Of a stretch of DNA of 54,191 bases, positions 25,598 through 33,320 are shown piece after piece (the first letter of the stretch is position 1; each line of letters opens with the position of its first letter). The stretch is from the NCBI GenBank assembly GCA_000992695.1, contig LBUS01000013.1, positions 1-54,191 on the forward strand, read 5' to 3'. Under the pieces are notes generated by a model that saw nothing but the letters and a program-made list of their open reading frames with translations, had not been told where the DNA came from and did not search any database. This stretch comes from Candidatus Peregrinibacteria bacterium GW2011_GWF2_38_29. GTDB taxonomy: Bacteria; Patescibacteriota; Gracilibacteria; UBA1369; UBA12463. Both the position numbers and the translations under genes were made by a program.

Positions 25598-25864
25598 TTA
25601 CCCAATATGCTTCCAAAAACACTCCTGACAATAGACGATATACTTGCTATCAGGCGAATACGTGCTGATTATGTCTTTTTGACACTTATCGCATTTCCTC
25701 TTATAAAGACGCCTTTCGTTGCGAAGGCTGAGTCTGCGTTTTTGCCTACATTCAGGGCAATTTTCAGGCCATGGCAAATCCTTCTTCTTATAAAACGCCT
25801 GCTCCTGTTCAATGATTAAAAAAGGTTTTGTACATGTTTTACAGGTCTTTTTTTCATCAGCCAT
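25598..25864 (-). CDS. Free-standing zinc-ribbon protein
   Basis: 88 aa with four CxxC pairs: CKTCTKPF, CPECRQKRR, CDKCQK and CQECFW. That is enough for two zinc sites. It matches the probable zinc-ribbon family (PF13451-like) and the terminal ribbons of the 530-aa Cys-rich protein, down to SLRNERRLYKRKCDKC and STYSPDSKYIVYC. It lies just downstream of the core-only Cys-rich gene (26010-26975) on the same strand. The two pieces that are fused at 887-2479 are thus separate genes here. Confidence 0.8.
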   Translation of the reverse strand: MADEKKTCKTCTKPFLIIEQEQAFYKKKDLPWPENCPECRQKRRLSLRNERRLYKRKCDKCQKDIISTYSPDSKYIVYCQECFWKHIG

Positions 25865-25960
25865 AAGGTTTTAAGTTATTTTTATACTTTCTAATTATAC
25901 AATAAGAGCAATGAAACGCAAAAATTGTTAAATAGTTTTTAGTTTTTAGCTCGTTATTCA

Positions 25961-26008
25961 GTTTTAACTTTTGAACTGTGGTTTTGAGATTTGAGTTATG
26001 AGATTTGA
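25961..26008. repeat. Dispersed 48-bp repeat, copy B
   Basis: Same sequence and orientation as 18547-18594, with four differences. It ends two bases before the stop codon of the neighbouring Cys-rich gene. Confidence 0.6.
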
Positions 26009-26009
26009 C

Positions 26010-26975
26010 TTATTTAACTGGCCAAAATTGCGCCGCCAAGCTATCCTCATAAGGATAAGTCGATTTCGGAATATAAGGGGTTGGATCAATTCCCTTAATT
26101 TCTTGTTTTATTTCAGCGACTTTTTTTGCATATTCTTCCGGCGTAAATTGTTGATTCAAAATACAATATTCGCGACGCTTCAAATAGCAACATCCAAAAC
26201 AATTATTGCAGTTGTGAAGGTTTTCACAAAACTGCAAATCACGGCTTTCAAAACACGAATAACAATAATTTGAATTATACAAATAAGTTCCGGCAACGCA
26301 TTCATAACAAAGCTCGTTTTTATGATAAAAATTCGAACAATCCATGCAATCTTTGCAATCAATCGTATTATTCATATACATAGAATCAAACATTTGTCTT
26401 GAATCAAAGCACGCAAATGCACCCTTGCTGTTATAAAGATAATCTCCCAAAGAATTCTCATTTTGAAGCTGATGCATAAACAAAATCGGAGTCTGAGAGC
26501 GAAGTTCGGCAACTTTTTTCAATATATCCTCATGCGACATCTGTTTTTTAATTTCCGCAACTTTTGCCAAATATGCTTCCCTGCTATCAAAATCTTGATT
26601 AAAAATATGGTGTTTTTTCTGTCTAAGTCCAACGCACCCAAAACACGTATCACACGATGTACAATCATCAGAGTACTGCAAATCCGAGCACGTTCTTGAG
26701 TCTTTTGTATAATTGCAACTATAACAAGAATCGCAATCAATACACTCAAAACAAAGCTCACATTTATAACAATATGCACATTCTGCAGAGTCCTTAAGGT
26801 AATAAATAAAATAACAATTCAAGCAATCTTCATTGTAATCACTGGCATAAATCAAATAACAGCTCTTGTTTTTATAACAATAAGAACAATATTCGCTATT
26901 GGTAGCGTCAATATTAACCAAGGCGTTCCTCGGTTCCCTATCCCTTAATTTTTGCAAATCTTCAAAGAATCCCAT
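26010..26975 (-). CDS. Cys-rich tandem-motif protein, core only
   Basis: 321 aa. It starts MGFFEDLQKLRDREPRNA and has no terminal zinc ribbon. The core shows the family pattern: YCYKNKSCYLIYASDYNEDC, then CELCFECIDCDSCYSC and CFGCVGLRQKKHHIFNQ. The second half ends CCYLKRREYCILNQQFTPEE. Both halves end in the shared GLxxKxYxxFNxxxxxEEY block. The CxxC and CY motifs recur every few residues, so a metal-rich or disulfide-rich solenoid is conceivable. No signal peptide. The opening FFxxxQKLRxxxP is shared with 35079-36041. Confidence 0.8.
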   Translation of the reverse strand: MGFFEDLQKLRDREPRNALVNIDATNSEYCSYCYKNKSCYLIYASDYNEDCLNCYFIYYLKDSAECAYCYKCELCFECIDCDSCYSCNYTKDSRTCSDLQYSDDCTSCDTCFGCVGLRQKKHHIFNQDFDSREAYLAKVAEIKKQMSHEDILKKVAELRSQTPILFMHQLQNENSLGDYLYNSKGAFACFDSRQMFDSMYMNNTIDCKDCMDCSNFYHKNELCYECVAGTYLYNSNYCYSCFESRDLQFCENLHNCNNCFGCCYLKRREYCILNQQFTPEEYAKKVAEIKQEIKGIDPTPYIPKSTYPYEDSLAAQFWPVK

Positions 26976-27045
26976 ATATAAGCAATTATAAGTCCATCTA
27001 AAACAAATACAAGAAAAATATGCCGAACCAAAACCGTCGTCGAGC

Positions 27046-27074
27046 TTGCTGTTTGAGGTAAAATATGATATAAT
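27046..27074 (+). promoter_or_regulatory. Promoter of the 349-aa gene
   Basis: TTGCTG (27046-27051), 17 bp, TATAAT (27069-27074). The leader to the ATG at 27098 is A/T-rich with no Shine-Dalgarno site. Confidence 0.65.
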
Positions 27075-27097
27075 TTCATAATTTATTAATAATCAAA

Positions 27098-28147
27098 ATG
27101 GCTAAGCCAGGAGGCAATTTAGAGTCCGATGATGAAAAAAAACATCTTGATGATAAAAAAGGTGGAAAGCTTGATGACTCTAAAAAACTCGAAAAACCAA
27201 ATTTTGAAAAAAATAGACAAGAAAGGCACCAAATTCTCGACCAAGTAAAAAAACAAATTGAGCTTGGTGAAAAGGCTTACAATGCATCAAAAATCGTACT
27301 GGAAACCATAGGCTATTCTAAAGAGCAAGCTGAGAATTTTCTTGAATCAAATCCGGAATTAGCAGAACAATTGATTGGTGCTGTTTACGATGTTATCGAA
27401 AACAGCGGACCAAATTTAAAAATCACAAAACCAAATCCTTTTGGCGAATATTTAAATTTAGAATTCCCAAGCCGCAGAATTGCCGGACTATCAAGTGGAG
27501 GAAGAGCTCCGCTATTCAACGACAATGGTGCGCTATTTTTTGCTGATAACGTAAATGAAATCGTTTTTAAAATAATCGGTGGACAAAGAATTAAAAAAGC
27601 ACCGGCTCAAAAACCAAAAAAAGATCAATTTGAAGAACTCGCAGAACAGCATAAAAATGAAAAAATAACAGGAGGTAATGAAATCCAAAAACTCGAAGAT
27701 TCATATTTTAATAGCCACCCTTATTATAAAATTGCCGATCAACTTTACGCAGATGCGGATAAAAACTATGAAAACGAGGAACTGCGCGGGTTGATAAACA
27801 AAGGCAAAGAAACATTAGCTTATTCACTGAAGCATATGGCTGAAACGAAAAATTCCTACAGCCATTCTTTCCACGATCAAATTAATGAATTTATAAAGCT
27901 ACTTAATTCAGCTCTAAACTCAATAGATAGCGGCGAATTTAACAACGAAGAATTAATGGAAGAAATTGACAATGCCTGGAGTCGAATAACAATAGGGGTA
28001 GCGGCTTGGAAAACCTCATCTTATCTAAGTAAAAATGAATTAGATTCAAACGTTATAAACGAATACGTAAACAGAGAAATATGCGACATGGCTTTAAGGG
28101 GCATAGTTTCATGCATACGAGAATTAATTAATCGATACAAGTCCTAA
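27098..28147 (+). CDS. Hypothetical helical protein at the head of the modular island
   Basis: 349 aa, soluble, no signal peptide. The first 45 residues are strongly charged and probably disordered (DDKKGGKLDDSKKLEKPN). The rest is mostly helical. A Gly-containing segment (PSRRIAGLSSGGRAPLFND) may mark a small domain. I do not recognise it. It has its own promoter and lies 54 bp before the first MFKENRLIF gene, which has another promoter, so it may be co-regulated with that family. It lacks their N-terminal module. Confidence 0.65.
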   Translation: MAKPGGNLESDDEKKHLDDKKGGKLDDSKKLEKPNFEKNRQERHQILDQVKKQIELGEKAYNASKIVLETIGYSKEQAENFLESNPELAEQLIGAVYDVIENSGPNLKITKPNPFGEYLNLEFPSRRIAGLSSGGRAPLFNDNGALFFADNVNEIVFKIIGGQRIKKAPAQKPKKDQFEELAEQHKNEKITGGNEIQKLEDSYFNSHPYYKIADQLYADADKNYENEELRGLINKGKETLAYSLKHMAETKNSYSHSFHDQINEFIKLLNSALNSIDSGEFNNEELMEEIDNAWSRITIGVAAWKTSSYLSKNELDSNVINEYVNREICDMALRGIVSCIRELINRYKS

Positions 28148-28148
28148 C

Positions 28149-28177
28149 TTGCCATTTATAATAAAATATGCTATAAT
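28149..28177 (+). promoter_or_regulatory. Promoter of the first modular gene
   Basis: TTGCCA (28149-28154), 17 bp, TATAAT (28172-28177), leader AATTAAAATAAAAAACAAA to the ATG at 28202. It nearly repeats the promoter layout of the 349-aa gene 1.1 kb upstream. Confidence 0.7.
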
Positions 28178-28201
28178 TTTATAATTAAAATAAAAAACAA
28201 A

Positions 28202-28825
28202 ATGTTTAAAGAAAATCGTCTAATTTTTGAAGAAGCCGTCGATCGTCCAAAGGCAACAGCGGAAATCGGCACAAAAACACCGGAAGGAATTAACCCTCAA
28301 GAAGTTGACGCTGAATTTCAATCTATTAAAGCCGGAAGAATAGCAGAAAGAGCGCCTCAAGAAATTAAAAAAATTCTTGATTCAACACCGGATAAAGTAG
28401 CAAAATTAAGAAAATTACAAACATTCTTAAGAGAATACGCAGAAAAAAGAATGGATGTTGAATATACGGGATCAAAAGACAAAAAACGTGAAGCGATAAA
28501 TAAATTATCAGGAATTGCACAACAAGCACTTAAAATTGATGAAGATATTGCAAAACTGGAAAAACCATCTAACCCCGTAAAAGAAGTAGCTTCAATACCA
28601 ACTTCTAGACCAACCGCTGCTCCCGCGCCAAAGCCAGAAACTGCTCCTGTTATATCAAAGGTATCAAGGCCTGCGCCGGAACCAACGCCAGCTGTAGCAA
28701 AAGCAGTAGAAGGAATTAACCCTCAAGAAGTTGACGCTGAATTTCAATCTATTAAAGCCGGAAGAATAGCAGAAAGAGCGCCTCAAGAAATTAAAAAAAT
28801 TCTTGATCAACACCGGATAAAGTGA
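28202..28825 (+). CDS. Modular MFKENRLIF protein, N-terminal part (frameshifted from the next frame)
   Basis: 207 codons. Order: the short head MFKENRLIFEEA, a helical module of about 80 aa (VDAEFQSIKAGRIAERAPQE ... KLRKLQTFLREYAEKR), a Pro/Ala linker, then a second copy of the module that is cut off by a frameshift. The repeat units are nearly identical in DNA (28283-28492 and 28709-28917). The second unit lacks one T (GATTCAACACC becomes GATCAACACC), so the frame runs into TGA at 28823-28825. The next frame restores the module. Three readings are open: one gene broken by mutation, an assembly error in a repeat, or two coupled genes. Confidence 0.7.
   Translation: MFKENRLIFEEAVDRPKATAEIGTKTPEGINPQEVDAEFQSIKAGRIAERAPQEIKKILDSTPDKVAKLRKLQTFLREYAEKRMDVEYTGSKDKKREAINKLSGIAQQALKIDEDIAKLEKPSNPVKEVASIPTSRPTAAPAPKPETAPVISKVSRPAPEPTPAVAKAVEGINPQEVDAEFQSIKAGRIAERAPQEIKKILDQHRIK
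28283..28492 (+). repeat. Duplicated module, unit 1 (210 bp)
   Basis: Starts GAAGGAATTAACCCTCAAG and encodes the intact helical module. It matches 28709-28917 almost base for base. Confidence 0.9.
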
Positions 28826-28917
28826 CAAAATTAAGAAAATTACAAACATTCTTAAGAGAATACGCAGAAAAAAGAATGGATGTTGAATATACGGGATCAA
28901 AAGACAAAAAACGTGAA
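28709..28917 (+). repeat. Duplicated module, unit 2 (209 bp, 1-nt deletion)
   Basis: Same sequence as unit 1 except for one missing T and GTAGCA changed to GTGACA. The change creates the overlapping stop/start GTGA at the break. The near-identity implies a recent duplication or gene conversion. Confidence 0.9.
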
Positions 28918-29952
28918 ATCAAAAGCGTATTATTGAGAATTGCAGAGTTGGGAATAAAAATTGATATAGATGTTGCAAGCTTAGTAAAAGAGCCGGTAAA
29001 AATCGTGAAACCGGAACCTAGGCTAGAACCGATGCCTGCTCCAGCACCGTCTCCAAAGCCAATACCATCAATAGCCGTAGCTCCGAGAGTTGAACCAAAA
29101 CCGACTCCTGCACCTACGCCTAAACCAGCACCAGCGCCAATTGTGGCAAAAAAGCCTGATCCAGCTCCAGCTCCAAAACAAGAACCAAAATCAACCGCAG
29201 AAACAATAGCGGAAAACGAATTAAATGAATTCGTTCGTAGAAACTTGGATACATTTTATTCACAAAACAGAAATTCACCTTTTGATACAAGTATTTCAAA
29301 TTCAGATGGTAGCACAAGAGGAGCATTCAGAAGCAAAGGCGAAACAATGGTAATGGACAACGTTACAGGCGAACATTACACAGTAAGCAGAGATCCAAAA
29401 AAAGCATCAACCGCGTTAGACCGCATAACCGACAAACCAAAAATTCTCACGGGAGAACCAAAGCTTTGTATTGATATGGTACTGGATTGCATGAAACAAT
29501 CTTTCAATTTGGAAGTTCCTAAAGACTGCAGAAGCACAGCTAAGTTCGAGGATTACGCAGCAGCAAATCCAAAAAACTATAAAACATTCCGTATAAATAA
29601 AAATTTTCCGGGTTTCGACAATAGTCCGGATCTTGGAATAAAATGCAAAGTTGGAGATATTTTAACAACAATGAAAACGAAAGGAGACTACGGAAGGCAT
29701 AGCATGATCATAACAAAAGTCGACAGCAATGGAACGCCAACCGAAATATTAAATTCAGCGTCAATAACTAATGGAGTTGGATTAAGACCATTCTTCTCGC
29801 CAAAAATTATAGTCGAAGACTTCAGGGGATGGAGAAGGTATGCAGGAGTTTTTAGCCCAAATATAAAAGTCGTAAGCGTAATTAGACCGAATTACACAAA
29901 ACCATACATAGCTCATCTTGAAAAACAAAAATCGCGCGAAAAAAATACATAA
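28822..29952 (+). CDS. Modular MFKENRLIF protein, C-terminal part with NlpC/P60-like candidate domain
   Basis: 376 codons if read from the GTG that overlaps the upstream TGA (GTGA). No Shine-Dalgarno site precedes it. It completes the second helical module, then a long Pro/Ala/Lys linker (residues 60-125, PAPTPKPAPAPI), then a globular domain. The domain has Cys early (GEPKLCIDMVLDCMKQS) and later VGDILTTMKTKGDYGRHSMI with a His, in the Cys-then-His order of papain-like NlpC/P60 or CHAP hydrolases. The hydrolase call is inference. With the upstream frame it would make one protein of about 580 aa: head, module, module, linker, enzyme. Confidence 0.6.
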   Translation: MTKLRKLQTFLREYAEKRMDVEYTGSKDKKREIKSVLLRIAELGIKIDIDVASLVKEPVKIVKPEPRLEPMPAPAPSPKPIPSIAVAPRVEPKPTPAPTPKPAPAPIVAKKPDPAPAPKQEPKSTAETIAENELNEFVRRNLDTFYSQNRNSPFDTSISNSDGSTRGAFRSKGETMVMDNVTGEHYTVSRDPKKASTALDRITDKPKILTGEPKLCIDMVLDCMKQSFNLEVPKDCRSTAKFEDYAAANPKNYKTFRINKNFPGFDNSPDLGIKCKVGDILTTMKTKGDYGRHSMIITKVDSNGTPTEILNSASITNGVGLRPFFSPKIIVEDFRGWRRYAGVFSPNIKVVSVIRPNYTKPYIAHLEKQKSREKNT

Positions 29953-29967
29953 AATACAAAAATAATC

Positions 29968-31266
29968 ATGTTCAAAGAAAATCGTTTAATATTTTTAGGG
30001 GATCCTGAAGGAGGACCCGGTGATACAAAAACGAAACTGGATAGTCAAAAAGCGCCGGAAGCTTTAAATCCATACGAATACGACGCTGAATTTCAAAACA
30101 TAAAAGCAAAAAGAATTGTGGAAAGAATGCCAAAAGAAATTCAAAAAATTCTTGATAACTCAGATACAACGTCGCTAAAAACAGCAAAATTAAGAAAAAT
30201 ACAAAATTACTTAAGTGAATACGCTAGAACGAAACAAAATCTAACATACACAGGCACGGAAAAAGAAAAACGAGAAATACAAATAACATTATCACAAATC
30301 GCACAACTGGCGGCAAGAATCGACATACAAATTTCAAATCTTAAAACACCAAAGCCAATAGAATCCCGCGAATCCAATACGGATTTAGGACTCACTCCCC
30401 AAGAAGAACGCATGCTCGCACGCTATAAATTTTGGAACTATGAAAAAGCAAGCGCAGTCGTAAAAGCCAGAACATGGCCTCATCGCTTTGAAGATCACGA
30501 AATAATGCTGCGACATTTAATGAATGATAACGAAAAAACAACAAAAGCAACGTCAAATCTACGCAATATATTTTTCCCATCAGGAACGGAAAAACCATAT
30601 TTTATAGACATAGGACCGGCAATTGGAGGCGTTTCACACGGGAGTAAACCGGCACAAACATTACAAGAAATGGCGGAAGGATTCCCAAACATGGAATGTT
30701 ACGCTCTCGATTTACCGGAACAATATGATATTTTATCCGGGAAAACACCAAAATCAAAAGTCGGATATGAAATAAATCCAAAAAATAGAGAAGAAATGCT
30801 AAGAAGAAGAAATATGCATTTTATAAGCGGAGATGGCTTAAAATCAATACAAGACCAAATTGCCGATACAAACACAAACCCATATCCGGGAAGAGAAAAA
30901 ACACCGGGAATCCCAAAAGGCGCACCAATATTCATAAGAGCGGTAAATTCAATCGATATTTGCTGCGATTGGAATGACAAAGATGGCGATACCGGCGTAA
31001 GAACAGCCCTTTTACGAATGGCAAGCGACTTTAAAGATAGTCCTGTCATGTTGTTTTTTAACGAACAAATTCTTGTAAAAGCACGTGGCTCTACAAATTG
31101 GACAATTATAGGTCATGTCTCACCGGCGGGATTCGACCATCGAAACGCAACGCATAATCGACAAGGTCAATCGCCATACACATTGGATGCAAAAAAAGTC
31201 GATAAAGCAGTAAGTGAAAACACACCTAAAACACATCCAACTCTTGACAGAGAAGTCTCGCGATAA
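29968..31266 (+). CDS. Modular MFKENRLIF protein with methyltransferase-like C-terminal domain
   Basis: 432 aa. It begins MFKENRLIFLGDPEGGPG and carries the same helical module as its neighbour (YDAEFQNIKAKRIVERMPKE, KLRKIQNYLSEYART). A different C-terminal domain follows from residue about 140. That domain has PYFIDIGPAIGGVSHGSKPA, like a Rossmann motif I, then MECYALDLPEQYDIL, like motif II. I read it as a SAM-dependent methyltransferase fold, tentative. It starts 15 bp after the previous gene, so it is in the same operon. Same head, different business end: a modular family of the kind used by effectors. Confidence 0.7.
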   Translation: MFKENRLIFLGDPEGGPGDTKTKLDSQKAPEALNPYEYDAEFQNIKAKRIVERMPKEIQKILDNSDTTSLKTAKLRKIQNYLSEYARTKQNLTYTGTEKEKREIQITLSQIAQLAARIDIQISNLKTPKPIESRESNTDLGLTPQEERMLARYKFWNYEKASAVVKARTWPHRFEDHEIMLRHLMNDNEKTTKATSNLRNIFFPSGTEKPYFIDIGPAIGGVSHGSKPAQTLQEMAEGFPNMECYALDLPEQYDILSGKTPKSKVGYEINPKNREEMLRRRNMHFISGDGLKSIQDQIADTNTNPYPGREKTPGIPKGAPIFIRAVNSIDICCDWNDKDGDTGVRTALLRMASDFKDSPVMLFFNEQILVKARGSTNWTIIGHVSPAGFDHRNATHNRQGQSPYTLDAKKVDKAVSENTPKTHPTLDREVSR

Positions 31267-31271
31267 ATCCC

Positions 31272-32264
31272 CTACCTCTTCGCTCTTTCCCTAACCTTCT
31301 CTTTTTTCACCTCATGCGTCGCAAACTCAACAAGTTTTTGTTCGACGCCATGAAAATCTTTATAAGTCGTTTTATCGAAATTCCAATAATTAAGCGGAAC
31401 CGGAATTTTGCCTGCGCCTTGCGGAACATCAATCACATACATTGGACAAGCCATACCGCTCAAATTTGAACGAAGTTTTGTCATAATCTCAATTTCCTTC
31501 TCAAAATCAGTCATAAAATGGAATGCGCCTTCAACAGGATCACATCTAAAAATATAATAAGGCTTCACACCAATCTCAATAAGCCCACTAAACAATTTAT
31601 AAAGCGTATCGTAATTGTCATTAACGCCTTTCAAAAATATCGACTGGCTAAGAAGCATAGCACCGGATTTTCTAAAATGCTCACAAACGCTTCTCGTTTC
31701 CTCCGTAATTTCATCCGGATGTTCAAAATTCATCAAAAGATAAACCGGCTGCTTCATCTCACGAATCGCATCCCCGATCGTCAAATCCACATTCTCAGGC
31801 GCCACAATCGGCATACGCGTGCCAATTCTTATAACTTTTATTTGAGGAAGTGCACCAAATTTCTTTAAAGCTTTTTTCAAAACAACAGGATTTGTAAAAG
31901 GATCTCCACCGCTAAAAATAATTTCATTAATATTTGGATGCGCCACTAAATAATTCTCAATATTTTGCAAATCTTCATCTGTCAAAAGTCCACCAAGTGC
32001 ATCGGAAACTTTGCGCTTTCTTGTACAAAATCTACAATATGCGCCACAAACAAGAGTCAGCAAGCAAAGAACTCGATTTCCATATTTATGGACCAAACCC
32101 TTTGTAACCGTATATCTTTCTTCAATCAAAGGATCTTCATACATGCATGGAGGATTTATTTCTTCCGCCTCCGAAGGATAAAACTGGCTATAAATCGCAG
32201 GGCTTTTCTTAGCCAAGCCTTCAATATGCTTAGTAACCTGAAATTTGAAATCTTTAGTGCTCAT
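31272..32264 (-). CDS. KamA-family lysine 2,3-aminomutase (possible EpmB role)
   Basis: 330 aa radical SAM/PLP enzyme. The cluster motif is CGAYCRFCTRKR (Cx3Cx2C, KamA-like), followed by SGGDPFTNPVVLKKAL. Likely lysine-binding Asp residues are in IFRCDPVEG and VIDVPQGAGKIPVPLNY, matching KamA. The length is nearer to EpmB (about 340) than to classic KamA (about 416), while the motifs are KamA-like. It would make beta-lysine. Two uses are possible: for EF-P through EpmA at 9.9 kb, or for the ATP-grasp ligases directly upstream in the same operon (9-bp gap). Confidence 0.88.
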   Translation of the reverse strand: MSTKDFKFQVTKHIEGLAKKSPAIYSQFYPSEAEEINPPCMYEDPLIEERYTVTKGLVHKYGNRVLCLLTLVCGAYCRFCTRKRKVSDALGGLLTDEDLQNIENYLVAHPNINEIIFSGGDPFTNPVVLKKALKKFGALPQIKVIRIGTRMPIVAPENVDLTIGDAIREMKQPVYLLMNFEHPDEITEETRSVCEHFRKSGAMLLSQSIFLKGVNDNYDTLYKLFSGLIEIGVKPYYIFRCDPVEGAFHFMTDFEKEIEIMTKLRSNLSGMACPMYVIDVPQGAGKIPVPLNYWNFDKTTYKDFHGVEQKLVEFATHEVKKEKVRERAKR

Positions 32265-32273
32265 TTTTGTAAA

Positions 32274-33320
32274 TTAATTTTTGTAAATTGATAATTTCTT
32301 CTCATATGCCAAACGCGCAATTCGATCCATAAACCCTTTATAATCAAGCCCGATATCCTGAACAGCGCGAGCAAAACCGGTTGGCGGATCAATCCCGGGA
32401 TTTGTATTTAATTCAAGAAAATAAGGATTCATATTTTTATCGATTCTAAAATCAAATCTTGCATAACCACTACATCCGCAAATTCGATAAACTTTTGAAG
32501 CAATCGCCTGAAGATTCTCAATAGTGGTGCTATCTAATGGTGCAGGATAAACAACATATGAATTCTTATAAAGATGACTTTCCGTATCAAACTTTGAATC
32601 AAAAGTTTGAATTGGATATTCGTCATGCGGCAAGTTTTTATAAACAACCGCGTGCGGCAACATGACATTCAAATTATCATAATCATTCCCAAGAACAGCC
32701 ACAGAAACATCCATTCCATCAATAAAAGACTCAACCAATGCAGGCATTTTATAAACCTCAAGAACATACTGAATTCTCTCAGCTAATTGCTTAAATGAGT
32801 GAACAACAGCATTTTTATCAATCCCATAGCTCGATTCAGCCAAAGCAGGCTTTACAATAAGTGGAAAAGCGATTCTTGGCATCGTTAAAGGAACTTCATT
32901 ATAAACTCTATAATCAGGCGTCAAAACGCCATATGCGGAAACAAATTCCTTTGATTTAATTTTATTAAGCGCAAGAAGAATTGACTCCCAACCACAGCCG
33001 GTGAAAGGCATTCCAACCGATTCAAGAATAAAAGGCACATAAGGCGCTTTCAAAATATCATTCCCAACGCCTTCAGTAAGATTAAAAACCAAATCAACTT
33101 TATCTTTCCATTGCAAAATTTCCTCGGCAAAATTGTCATAAACTTCCATTTCAAAAACCGTATGACCGGCTTCTTTTAAAGTCTCTGCAACAATGCGCGC
33201 TTGCGCAACAGTATCTTCTTCCGCCATCTTATCTTTTTCCGAACCGTACAGAAGCTTTTCTACAACGTTATAAATTACAAGTATTTTAAACTTTTCTACG
33301 TAAGGGGGCTGAAATTTCAT
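32274..33320 (-). CDS. ATP-grasp ligase, D-Ala-D-Ala ligase-like (second gene of pair)
   Basis: 348 aa. ATP-grasp features: VDLVFNLTEGVGNDILKAPY, FPLIVKPALAESSYGIDK (the flexible loop region), VESFIDGMDVSVAVLG, and FDFRIDKNMNPYFLELNTNP with the Mg-binding Glu and Asn. It resembles Ddl but differs from textbook DdlB in the substrate part. The start at 33320 overlaps the upstream ligase by 35 bp, so the two are translationally close. Together with the KamA-family gene it suggests peptide-bond formation with beta-lysine, or it may be peptidoglycan-related. Substrate unknown. Confidence 0.8.
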   Translation of the reverse strand: MKFQPPYVEKFKILVIYNVVEKLLYGSEKDKMAEEDTVAQARIVAETLKEAGHTVFEMEVYDNFAEEILQWKDKVDLVFNLTEGVGNDILKAPYVPFILESVGMPFTGCGWESILLALNKIKSKEFVSAYGVLTPDYRVYNEVPLTMPRIAFPLIVKPALAESSYGIDKNAVVHSFKQLAERIQYVLEVYKMPALVESFIDGMDVSVAVLGNDYDNLNVMLPHAVVYKNLPHDEYPIQTFDSKFDTESHLYKNSYVVYPAPLDSTTIENLQAIASKVYRICGCSGYARFDFRIDKNMNPYFLELNTNPGIDPPTGFARAVQDIGLDYKGFMDRIARLAYEKKLSIYKN

